The notes beneath the pieces are model-generated. The model did not search any database. It had not been told where the DNA came from and was given only the letters and a program-made list of their open reading frames with translations. From NCBI GenBank assembly GCA_027062325.1, contig JAMOTN010000044.1, positions 1 through 34,433 of the forward strand: a stretch of DNA of 34,433 bases, written 5' to 3'. The position numbers and the translations under genes were made by a program. This DNA is from a bacterium. GTDB lineage: Bacteria; JAMOTN01. The number at the start of each line of letters is the position of its first letter. Within the stretch, counting starts at the first letter, position 1. Of the stretch, positions 9,559 through 16,483 are shown one piece after another.

Positions 9559-10116
9559 TTGGATATTTTGGAAAGTCCCAAAAATTCGCTTTTTTATTTT
9601 AAAGCTGCTTATAAAGCTGCCTTGAAGGCTTTCGAATTGCGGGAAGTTCCAATAGGAGCTGTCGCTGTGTATGAGGGAAGAATTGTGTCCATTGCGTATA
9701 ATTTACGAGAGACTCTATTAGATCCAACGGCTCATGCTGAAATTGTGCTAATAAGGAGAGTTTCTAACATTTTGAAGCGCTGGAAATTGGTGGATGTTGA
9801 TGTGTTCGTTACGTTGGAGCCGTGTTTGATGTGTGCTTCTGCTTTGAAAACTGCCCGAGTCAGGAGCGTTTATTTTCCTACCCTTGAGCCAAGATTTGGT
9901 GCTGTTTTTTCAAATGTTTCTTTAGCTTCTCTTGAGAAAGAGCATCCATATCATCACTTGGTTGAATGGCGGTTAATAGACGATGAGAGGTTGAAGAGGC
10001 TGACTGGGGAGTTGCTGCGACTATTTTTTAAAGCTAGGAGAGGCAAGGTTGATTTTGAAAGGGCTTTAGGAGAAGCAAGAGATTTGTTTGAAGAAACTTT
10101 TAGGAATTTCAGTTAA
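9559..10116 (+). CDS. tadA: tRNA-specific adenosine deaminase TadA
   Basis: 185-residue zinc-dependent deaminase that converts A34 to inosine in tRNA-Arg(ACG), letting it read CGU, CGC and CGA. The catalytic signature is complete: H59-A-E61 in DPTAHAEI, then TLEPCLMC with C89 and C92 as the other zinc ligands and E61 as proton shuttle. VPIGAVAV and the AFELRE start are family-typical. The N-terminus is uncertain: TTG 9559 behind GAGAGAGG is used, and no better ATG lies in frame near it. A 30-residue helical C-terminal extension lies beyond the core. It follows tRNA-Arg(ACG), its substrate gene, by 40 bases and could share its transcript. A guanine-deaminase-like alternative is less likely. 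Confidence 0.93.
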   Translation: MDILESPKNSLFYFKAAYKAALKAFELREVPIGAVAVYEGRIVSIAYNLRETLLDPTAHAEIVLIRRVSNILKRWKLVDVDVFVTLEPCLMCASALKTARVRSVYFPTLEPRFGAVFSNVSLASLEKEHPYHHLVEWRLIDDERLKRLTGELLRLFFKARRGKVDFERALGEARDLFEETFRNFS

Positions 10117-10139
10117 AAGAGGTTGCGGATGTTGCTACG

Positions 10140-10168
10140 TTGCAGTGGCTTGGGTTTAAGTGTAAAAT
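10140..10168 (+). promoter_or_regulatory. Possible promoter of tRNA-Ser(CGA)-tRNA-Pro
   Basis: TTGCAG (10140-10145), 17-base spacer, TAAAAT (10163-10168). The expected start point, about seven bases after the -10 box, coincides with the first base of the mature tRNA-Ser(CGA) at 10175. The -35 is a weak match. Confidence 0.4.
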
Positions 10169-10174
10169 TTAATT

Positions 10175-10265
10175 GGAGAGGTGGCCGAGCGGTCGAAGGC
10201 GCTTGACTCGAAATCAAGTGCACGCTCTATGCGTGCCGCGGGTTCAAATCCCGCCCTCTCCGCCA
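10175..10265 (+). tRNA. tRNA-Ser(CGA)
   Basis: Acceptor stem GGAGAGG/CCTCTCC identical to the tRNA-Ser(GCU) upstream, discriminator G, encoded CCA. Anticodon stem CTTGA/TCAAG with loop CTCGAAA (anticodon CGA at 10209-10211), long variable arm, T-loop TTCAAATC. Reads UCG. Confidence 0.95.
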
Positions 10266-10283
10266 CTGAGAGAAAAAAAGGGT

Positions 10284-10361
10284 CGGGGCGTAGCTCAGTA
10301 TGGTTAGAGCGCGTGCATGGGGAGCACGAGGTCGCTGGTTCAAGTCCAGTCGCCCCGACCA
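10284..10361 (+). tRNA. tRNA-Pro(GGG)
   Basis: Acceptor stem CGGGGCG/CGCCCCG, discriminator A, encoded CCA. D-arm GCTCAGTATGGTTAGAGC, anticodon stem CGTGC/GCACG with loop ATGGGGA (anticodon GGG at 10319-10321), T-loop TTCAAGTC. Reads CCC/CCU. It starts 18 bases after tRNA-Ser(CGA), so the two are probably one precursor. Confidence 0.95.
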
Positions 10362-10537
10362 TTTTATATTTGTTAGCTTTTTGGCCTTTTCAGGTTTTGC
10401 AACTATTAGTTTTCTTTTGATAATTTTGGATTGTGTTGTTAAATTGATGTTAGGGTTATATTTATTCATACCCTGCTGGTATCTCAAGGCTTTAGCTTTA
10501 AAATGGGTGGTTTGAAGTTTTTAAGGAGGGAGCAGCA

Positions 10538-12397
10538 ATGCTATTTGAGTTGGATCTGCCACGTGATCTCAGAAAGTTGACTTACAAAGAGCTTGAAAAG
10601 CTTGCTACTGAGATAAGAAAATATATAATAACCGTTTGTTTCCAAAATGGGGGCCATCTTGCTCCTTCACTTGGAGTTATTGAGTTGACTATGGCGCTGC
10701 TTAGGAATTTTGATTTTTTAAGAGACAGGATAGTATGGGATGTTGGACATCAATCTTATCCTTATAAAATTCTCACTGATAGGCGTGATAAATTTGTTAC
10801 ACTTAGACAATACAATGGAATTTCCGGGTTTATAGCCCCCTGGGAGAGCCCATACGATCACTTTGCGGTTGGTCATAGTAGCACATCTATCTCTGCGGGG
10901 CTTGGAATAAATGTTGCCCGTCACAATACCGATACGTGGACGGTTGTTGTTATAGGTGATGGTTCGTTGACGGCGGGAATTGCTTATGAAGGACTTTGCA
11001 ATGCTCCTCAGTATGGAAAAAATTTTCTAATAATACTCAATGATAATGGAATGTCAATAGACAGAAATGTGGGGGCTTTGTCTTCTTACTTGCAAAAGAT
11101 TAAGGTAAGTCTTAAACTCAAAAATTTAAAAGGGGCTGCACGAGTATTTGATAAGCTTTTTAAGTTCGAGGAGACGCTGGAGGAGTATTTGTTCACTGGT
11201 GGATCGTTTTTTACTTCCCTCGGATTTGAGTACATTGGTCCAGTTGATGGGCATGATATTAAGTTGCTGGATGAGGTTTTAAAAAGTATAAGGACTATAA
11301 AGCGTCCCGTAGTGTTGCATGTTCTTACACAGAAAGGGAAAGGATGGTTTGAAGCAGAGGAGGATCCTGAAAAATTCCATGGAATATCCGGTCCCAAAGT
11401 CAAAAAAAGTGAGAATTTCAGTTCAGTGTTTGGGAGAAAGTTAACTGAGTTAGCAAAGGAGAACAATAACATTTATGCGATAACTGCTGCAATGCCTTTA
11501 GGAACGGGGTTGAAAGAGTTTCAGGCAAAGTTTGCAGATAGATTCTTTGATGTTGGTATTTGTGAGCAGCACGCTGTTACGTTTGCAGCAGGTTTAGCTA
11601 AAGAGGGTAAGAGGCCAGTTGTTGCAATATACTCTACTTTTCTACAAAGGGGTTATGATCAAATTATTCACGATGTAGCTTTACAAAATCTGCCTGTAGT
11701 GTTTGCTATAGACAGAGCCGGATTGGTTGGAGAAGATGGACCTACTCATCACGGAGTGTTTGATATAGGTTATCTTCGGATAGTGCCGAATATGGTGTTG
11801 ACTAGTGCTCCTACTCGAGAACACCTAGAGGCTCTCCTTGAATGGGCAGTTAATTATAAAGAAGGGCCAGTTGCAATTCGATATCCTAGAGCAAAGGCGT
11901 CATCTTTGGAAGAGTTGGGGATTGAGGAAAGCGTTTCTGTTGAGAAAGGTGTATGGGAATATTACTCTTCATCTAATGATGAAAATTTAGAAAATTACGT
12001 TCCCAAATTGGATAGGTTGGAAAAGGTTCGCACTAGTAAAGCAGATGTTGTTGTGATTTTGGAGGGCTTCTTCTTCTCAAGACTTTTTAAAAGATTTATT
12101 GAAAATGGTTGGGATGTTGTAAATCCTGTGTTTTTAAAACCTATGGATGAGGAGTTGCTAGAAACTATTGTAAGAAGTGGGAAAAAGTTGGTAGTTGTTG
12201 AGTGGCATTCCCAGACGGGAGGTTTATTCTCAGCAGTTGCAGAATGGGCTGCTAAAAGAGGCGTTGGATTAAAGGCTTTGTCTATAGGAATACCGGAGGA
12301 GTTTGTTCCTCATGGAAAAATTGAGGATCTGTTAAAGCATTGTAATCTTGATACAGACAGCATAGAAGAAAGGATTAGAAAGTGGTGTGTGGAGTAA
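10538..12397 (+). CDS. dxs: 1-deoxy-D-xylulose-5-phosphate synthase
   Basis: 619-residue cytosolic thiamine-diphosphate enzyme joining pyruvate and glyceraldehyde 3-phosphate into DXP, the first step of the MEP isoprenoid pathway and a precursor of thiamine and PLP. Motifs: VWDVGHQSYPYKILT (about 66-80), the TPP/Mg site GDGSLTAG (from 140) with NDNGMSI following, GPVDGHD, FDVGICEQHAVTFAAGLA in the pyrimidine domain, DRAGLVGEDGPTHHG, and a transketolase C-terminal domain. Length is typical. ATG 10538 follows AAGGAGGGAG. It leads a same-strand run: tlyA begins three bases after its stop. The 176 bases upstream hold a weak TAAAAT at 10499 but no convincing -35. Confidence 0.97.
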   Translation: MLFELDLPRDLRKLTYKELEKLATEIRKYIITVCFQNGGHLAPSLGVIELTMALLRNFDFLRDRIVWDVGHQSYPYKILTDRRDKFVTLRQYNGISGFIAPWESPYDHFAVGHSSTSISAGLGINVARHNTDTWTVVVIGDGSLTAGIAYEGLCNAPQYGKNFLIILNDNGMSIDRNVGALSSYLQKIKVSLKLKNLKGAARVFDKLFKFEETLEEYLFTGGSFFTSLGFEYIGPVDGHDIKLLDEVLKSIRTIKRPVVLHVLTQKGKGWFEAEEDPEKFHGISGPKVKKSENFSSVFGRKLTELAKENNNIYAITAAMPLGTGLKEFQAKFADRFFDVGICEQHAVTFAAGLAKEGKRPVVAIYSTFLQRGYDQIIHDVALQNLPVVFAIDRAGLVGEDGPTHHGVFDIGYLRIVPNMVLTSAPTREHLEALLEWAVNYKEGPVAIRYPRAKASSLEELGIEESVSVEKGVWEYYSSSNDENLENYVPKLDRLEKVRTSKADVVVILEGFFFSRLFKRFIENGWDVVNPVFLKPMDEELLETIVRSGKKLVVVEWHSQTGGLFSAVAEWAAKRGVGLKALSIGIPEEFVPHGKIEDLLKHCNLDTDSIEERIRKWCVE

Positions 12398-12400
12398 AAA

Positions 12401-13186
12401 ATGAGTGAGTCAAAAAAGGTTAAAAAGGTGCGTCTGGATCTTCTTCTCGTTGAGAGGAGATTAGTGGCTAGCAGGACTTTAGCTCAGCGCTTGATTATGG
12501 CTGGAAAAGTCATAGTTGATGGTCAGGTTATTGATAAAGTAGGAATTAAGGTTAGAAATGATTGTGAGCTTGAGTTGAAGGAGATTCCTAAATATGTGAG
12601 TCGTGCTGGCTATAAATTGGAAACTGCCTTGGATGAAGTTGGATTGAATGTTTCGGGTTTGGTGTGTTTGGATGTGGGAAGCTCTACAGGTGGATTTACT
12701 GATTGTTTGCTTCAGCGTGGAGCGCGAAAAGTTTTTGCAGTTGATGTTGGTAAGGGTTTGTTGGATTGGAAATTGAGAAATGATGAAAGAGTTGTTTTGC
12801 TCGAAGGAATAAATTTTAGGTATTTTGATGAGAAGTTGTTAGATGAGAATGTGGATCTTGTAGTTGTGGATGTTTCTTTTATATCAATTTTGAAGCTTAT
12901 GAATTCGTTCAAGAAAGTTATTGCAACTAGGATGAATCCAGGTGGTAAAATGGTAGCTCTTATAAAGCCGCAGTTTGAGGCAGGAAAAGAGATAGCAGAT
13001 AGGTACCGGGGTGTTATTCCATCTGAGTTGGCATTTGATATTGCAATGGAAGTTAGAGAAAAATTGATTAAAGAGCTTTATGAAGTTGCATCTGAGGATT
13101 TTGAAGCTACTCCTCTTATTCCATCAAAGGTAAAGGGTGATAAGGGAAACCAAGAATTTTTAGTTGTGTTTTATAATTTAAAGTGA
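12401..13186 (+). CDS. tlyA: TlyA family rRNA 2'-O-methyltransferase
   Basis: 261-residue SAM-dependent methyltransferase related to TlyA, which 2'-O-methylates 16S and/or 23S rRNA cytidines. An N-terminal S4 RNA-binding domain (RLDLLLVERRLVASRTLAQRLI..., residues ~10-60) leads into an FtsJ-like fold: YVSRAGYKLETAL supplies the first catalytic Lys, LDVGSSTGGFTDCLLQ the SAM loop, VDVSFISI the catalytic Asp and LIKPQFE the second Lys plus Glu. Only three bases separate it from dxs, whose end supplies GGAG, so translation is probably coupled. The dxs-tlyA neighbourhood is common in bacteria. TlyA proteins also have reported haemolysin activity in some species; rRNA methylation is the safer call. 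Confidence 0.93.
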   Translation: MSESKKVKKVRLDLLLVERRLVASRTLAQRLIMAGKVIVDGQVIDKVGIKVRNDCELELKEIPKYVSRAGYKLETALDEVGLNVSGLVCLDVGSSTGGFTDCLLQRGARKVFAVDVGKGLLDWKLRNDERVVLLEGINFRYFDEKLLDENVDLVVVDVSFISILKLMNSFKKVIATRMNPGGKMVALIKPQFEAGKEIADRYRGVIPSELAFDIAMEVREKLIKELYEVASEDFEATPLIPSKVKGDKGNQEFLVVFYNLK

Positions 13187-13212
13187 GGATCTCACAAAGG
13201 AGAGTGTAGGTT

Positions 13213-15141
13213 ATGAGTCCTAAAGAGATAATTAAAGAAGCGTTGAAAACTTCAGATGATGATACGAAAGGGTTATTGTTGTATTCGTTAAAGGATATAC
13301 CGCGCGAAGAGTTTGATAAAGAGAGCATCGACTTGGTATTTGAGTTTTTTTATTACGATAATACTGCGGTGAGAGAGATTGCCGCCGAAGTTCTAAAGTA
13401 TGTAGGTAGCGATTATGTGGTTAAAAAGGCGATAGAGCTGATAATGGAAGAAAAGTTGTATGTTAGAAATGCGGCTTATGATCTTCTTCTTGAGTTAAAG
13501 CGAGTGGATATTGAAGGTTTAAGAAAGCTGTTTTCTGATGCAGATCCGACAATCAGAAAGTTTGCAGTTGATTTAATTATAGGAACTGAATGTGGAAGGG
13601 ATGAGTGTGAAGAGATTGTGATGAAGGCTCTTGAGGATTCAAATCAAAATGTGAGGTTGGCAGCTGCAGAAGCTGTGCTTAAGCTGTTTCCAGGAAAAGA
13701 AAAGACCCTTATAGATGCTTTTTCGAATGAAGATGCATGGGGAAAGATAATGTTTGTTACCACGCTTTCGACTTTAAAGAAAGTTGATGTTTTAAGAGAA
13801 TATATGAAGCGATTAATAGAGAAAAGAGAGTATGAGATTTTAGAGATAGCTATAAAAGTGATGGAAAACGAGGCTTTTACTAAAGAAGATTTGGAGCAGT
13901 TGATAAAGGTTGTGGAGAGTGAAGATGTTGAAGCTAAGGTGAGAGTATCTATACTTGATAAGGTGTTGGAAGTGATGAATGATAGAGGAGTTTATCTTCC
14001 CATAAAACAGAGGATCTTAAAGAAATTTTTTGCAGATTTGAAAATTGATAATTTAATTAGGTATTTAGATGGCGTTGGAAGGCTTGGAAAGTTTATTGAG
14101 AAGATTGTGGAACGATCTAAAGAGATAAAGGATGTTAGGGTAGCGGCTTATTTGGCTACTCATTTCAGATGTGAGAATTGGATTACCAGGCGGGACTGGA
14201 AGAGTTGCAAAATTGCGGTTGCTGTTATGGCTTACAAGGGGTGTTGGGATTATGTGCTGGGGGGTATAAGAGATTTAGCAAGTTTGTACGTAAGTGAGGA
14301 TGGATTGGGAGAGGTTTTTGACGTCATCATTGAGCGTATTCCTCCTAAGTTGCTGAATAGGACTTTAATAGAGATTGTGTTTCAGTATGGAAATTTGAAT
14401 CAAAAGGTTGCTTTGATGGGAAAATTTGATGAGGAAGTGTTGCAGAAATTTGATGCTCTTATTGCTAGTAAGTTGGAAGAGGAGGATGACTTCACGTTTA
14501 AAGAGATGATGCTTAGATTACCTACAGATAAGCTTGCTTTACTTGCGACTTTACTTGAAGAATTGTCCTATACTAAGAAAATAATTCTAGTTGAGAGTGC
14601 TGTGGTTCTTCCACGCTATAAAAGAATGGAGATTGTGGAGGACTTTTGGTTAGTCTTGGAATTAAGACCCCCACTTTTAAAGTTGGCTTTCGATTTTCCA
14701 ATTTATAAATTAAAGACACTTGTGCAAGATGTAGTGAATTCATTTGATATAGAACAGGTTTATGATCTAGTAGTTGATGTGGTTTTAGCAAATGCTTATT
14801 ACACTGAAAACTTTGATGAGTGGTATGAGGTGTTGTTCAGACCAATAGAATACTATATATCTAGGAAAGAGGTTACCGATAGAGTTATCAAGGTATTTTT
14901 GGAAAGAGGGGATGAAAAGTATTCAGAGGTTGTTAGAAAATTTATTTTAGAGATACAGTCAGATAATGCTTTGAAGGGAGTGATAATGCTTCTTTTAAAT
15001 CTCCATGTGGGCGAGTATTTTGAAGAGGTTAAGAAGGTGTTTTTATCGTTTAAGGGAGCACGTAGCGTGGATACAGAGCTTGAAGAATTGTTTGAGGTTT
15101 ACTCAGAGTTCTGCAGAAAGGGTGATGAGAGTAATGACTGA
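13213..15141 (+). CDS. HEAT-repeat protein upstream of cheR
   Basis: 642-residue all-helical solenoid with no signal peptide or membrane segment. The N-terminal ~180 residues are clear HEAT/PBS-lyase-type repeats with the typical AVREIAAEVL, YVRNAAYDLL, TIRKFAVDLI and NVRLAAAEAVLKL second helices; later repeats are degenerate but still helical. No catalytic motif. ATG 13213 follows AAAGGAGAG. It sits 26 bases after tlyA and its last eight bases overlap the favoured start of cheR, so the HEAT, CheR and response regulator genes look like one translational unit. By analogy with other HEAT solenoids it is probably a scaffold or regulator of the signalling proteins; this is inference. Confidence 0.85.
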   Translation: MSPKEIIKEALKTSDDDTKGLLLYSLKDIPREEFDKESIDLVFEFFYYDNTAVREIAAEVLKYVGSDYVVKKAIELIMEEKLYVRNAAYDLLLELKRVDIEGLRKLFSDADPTIRKFAVDLIIGTECGRDECEEIVMKALEDSNQNVRLAAAEAVLKLFPGKEKTLIDAFSNEDAWGKIMFVTTLSTLKKVDVLREYMKRLIEKREYEILEIAIKVMENEAFTKEDLEQLIKVVESEDVEAKVRVSILDKVLEVMNDRGVYLPIKQRILKKFFADLKIDNLIRYLDGVGRLGKFIEKIVERSKEIKDVRVAAYLATHFRCENWITRRDWKSCKIAVAVMAYKGCWDYVLGGIRDLASLYVSEDGLGEVFDVIIERIPPKLLNRTLIEIVFQYGNLNQKVALMGKFDEEVLQKFDALIASKLEEEDDFTFKEMMLRLPTDKLALLATLLEELSYTKKIILVESAVVLPRYKRMEIVEDFWLVLELRPPLLKLAFDFPIYKLKTLVQDVVNSFDIEQVYDLVVDVVLANAYYTENFDEWYEVLFRPIEYYISRKEVTDRVIKVFLERGDEKYSEVVRKFILEIQSDNALKGVIMLLLNLHVGEYFEEVKKVFLSFKGARSVDTELEELFEVYSEFCRKGDESND

Positions 15142-15925
15142 TAGGGAATTTGAATTACTAAAAAAGAAGGCGATGGAGGTAGCAGGGATTGAGATCCCTG
15201 ATATGAAGAGGAGCATTTTAGAACTGAGGATTAGCAAAAGACTGCGAGAGAAGAATTTGAAAAGTGTTGAGGAGTGGCTGCGCTATATAAACTTTGACAA
15301 ATCAGAATTTGATAAATTTATTGATTTCATTACGGTTGGTGAAACTTACTTTTTCAGAACAGAGTATCAGCTGGATATATTTGCAGAATATATAGTTCCT
15401 GAGTTGAAAAAGCACTCATTTGTGAAGCTTTGGAGTGCAGGATGTTCCACGGGAGCAGAGCCGTATACACTGGCTATAATAATGCTTGAAAATGGTGTCA
15501 GAAATTTTAAGGTTGTAGGGACCGATATAAATGCATTTGCTCTTCAACAGGCAAGGGAAGGTATTTACTCTAAAAGGGCAGTTGATAAAGTGCCTTCAGA
15601 TTTGTTGAAAAAGTATTTTGAAGAGAAGGATAACAGCTGGGTGGTTAAGCCTGAATTGAAAAGGTATGTGGAGTTTAAGCAGTTGAACCTTGTTGATACT
15701 ACTAAAATGATGCTGATGAGGGGATTTCACACCATATTTTGCCGTAACGTTATAATATACTTTCCTCTTGATGTGAAAAAGAAGGTTATTAGGAACTTTT
15801 ACTTTGCACTGGAGCCGGGAGGATTCTTGATTTTAGGACACAGCGAAAGTTTATCCAATATTACGACATCGTTTGAGGTTTTGCACTACAAGGGAGCAGT
15901 GGTGTATCGCAAACCTGAAGAGTAG
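15134..15925 (+). CDS. cheR: CheR-type protein-glutamate methyltransferase
   Basis: 263-residue SAM-dependent methyltransferase that esterifies glutamates on chemoreceptors. An N-terminal helical domain is followed by FITVGETYFFRTEYQLD, the SAM motif LWSAGCSTGAEPYTLAI, VVGTDINAFALQQAREGIYS, FHTIFCRNVIIYF and PGGFLILGHSES, all standard CheR. Start: ATG 15134 suits an AAAGGGTGATGAG site ending the HEAT gene and gives an 8-base overlap; ATG 15125 and GTG 15122 are alternatives, and the frame stays open well upstream. No TPR or other extension, so a stand-alone class CheR. No cheA, cheB or cheW is nearby; targets could be the receptor at 6473-8014 or a pilus-linked pathway. Confidence 0.93.
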   Translation: MTDREFELLKKKAMEVAGIEIPDMKRSILELRISKRLREKNLKSVEEWLRYINFDKSEFDKFIDFITVGETYFFRTEYQLDIFAEYIVPELKKHSFVKLWSAGCSTGAEPYTLAIIMLENGVRNFKVVGTDINAFALQQAREGIYSKRAVDKVPSDLLKKYFEEKDNSWVVKPELKRYVEFKQLNLVDTTKMMLMRGFHTIFCRNVIIYFPLDVKKKVIRNFYFALEPGGFLILGHSESLSNITTSFEVLHYKGAVVYRKPEE

Positions 15926-15949
15926 TTTAATTTGAAGAGGTGGTTAATT

Positions 15950-16315
15950 GTGCCTAAGGTGATGATAGTTGATGATTCAAACGTAGTCAGAATGGCAGTA
16001 AAAAGTATTTTGGAAAAAGCAGGTTACGAAGTTTATGAGGCAGAAAATGGTTACGATTGCCTGGAAAAGCTTGGAAGTTTAGATCCGGATTTATTTTTGA
16101 TAGATCTTAATATGCCTAAAATGGATGGTGTGGAGCTTATAAAGAAATTGAAGGGGAATTCAGAGTTTTCACACAAACCGATAGTTATACTTTCGACAGA
16201 GGAAAATCCAGAAGTAATAGCTGAGGTTGAAAAATTAGGAGTTACCGAATATTTGAAAAAGCCACCGGATCCTATGAAATTGATAAAAATAGTCGGTGAG
16301 TTTATTGCAAAGTGA
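15950..16315 (+). CDS. Single-domain response regulator (CheY-like)
   Basis: 121-residue stand-alone receiver domain. VMIVDDSN gives the acidic pocket (DD at residues 8-9), LFLIDLNMPKMDG the phospho-acceptor Asp, VILSTE the switch Thr/Ser, and LKKPPDP the conserved Lys. GTG 15950 is preferred because AGAGGTGG ends six bases before it; an upstream TTG at 15932 would lie before the ribosome binding site. It follows cheR by 24 bases. No DNA-binding output domain, so it acts by protein-protein contact, on a flagellar motor, a pilus motor or the HEAT scaffold. No histidine kinase lies in the window. Confidence 0.93.
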   Translation: MPKVMIVDDSNVVRMAVKSILEKAGYEVYEAENGYDCLEKLGSLDPDLFLIDLNMPKMDGVELIKKLKGNSEFSHKPIVILSTEENPEVIAEVEKLGVTEYLKKPPDPMKLIKIVGEFIAK

Positions 16316-16358
16316 ACTGAGAAATCTGAGTTTAATGAAGTATTGAGGTTTATTGTGC

Positions 16359-16385
16359 TTGAAGTTTTTTGATAAGTGCTAAAGT
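16359..16385 (+). promoter_or_regulatory. Weak candidate promoter before the PilX-like gene
   Basis: TTGAAG (16359-16364), a short 15-base spacer and TAAAGT (16380-16385) with TG in the extended -10 position. It resembles the transketolase promoter, which also uses TTGAAG and TGC before the -10. It lies in the 168-base gap separating the signalling genes from the pilin-like gene. Confidence 0.3.
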
Positions 16386-16483
16386 ATTTTTTATATCTTG
16401 AAAGATCTTTAGTGAATTTAAATCCCATGTTTTGTGGGGATAATTTGGGTTGGTGTGGTTATAATTTTTATTGGGGGATGACT

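Noticed and set aside
10156-10362. Minus-strand ORF with MVGATGLEPATS-like start and overlapping frames across the Ser/Pro tRNA pair
   Set aside because: These frames lie over tRNA-Ser(CGA) and tRNA-Pro(GGG); this peptide is a familiar false annotation of tRNA antisense sequence. The plus-strand counterpart at 10181-10420 is rejected for the same reason.
10468-10482. ATACC-N5-GGTAT inverted repeat before dxs
   Set aside because: Five-base arms in AT-rich sequence occur often by chance; no promoter is aligned with it.
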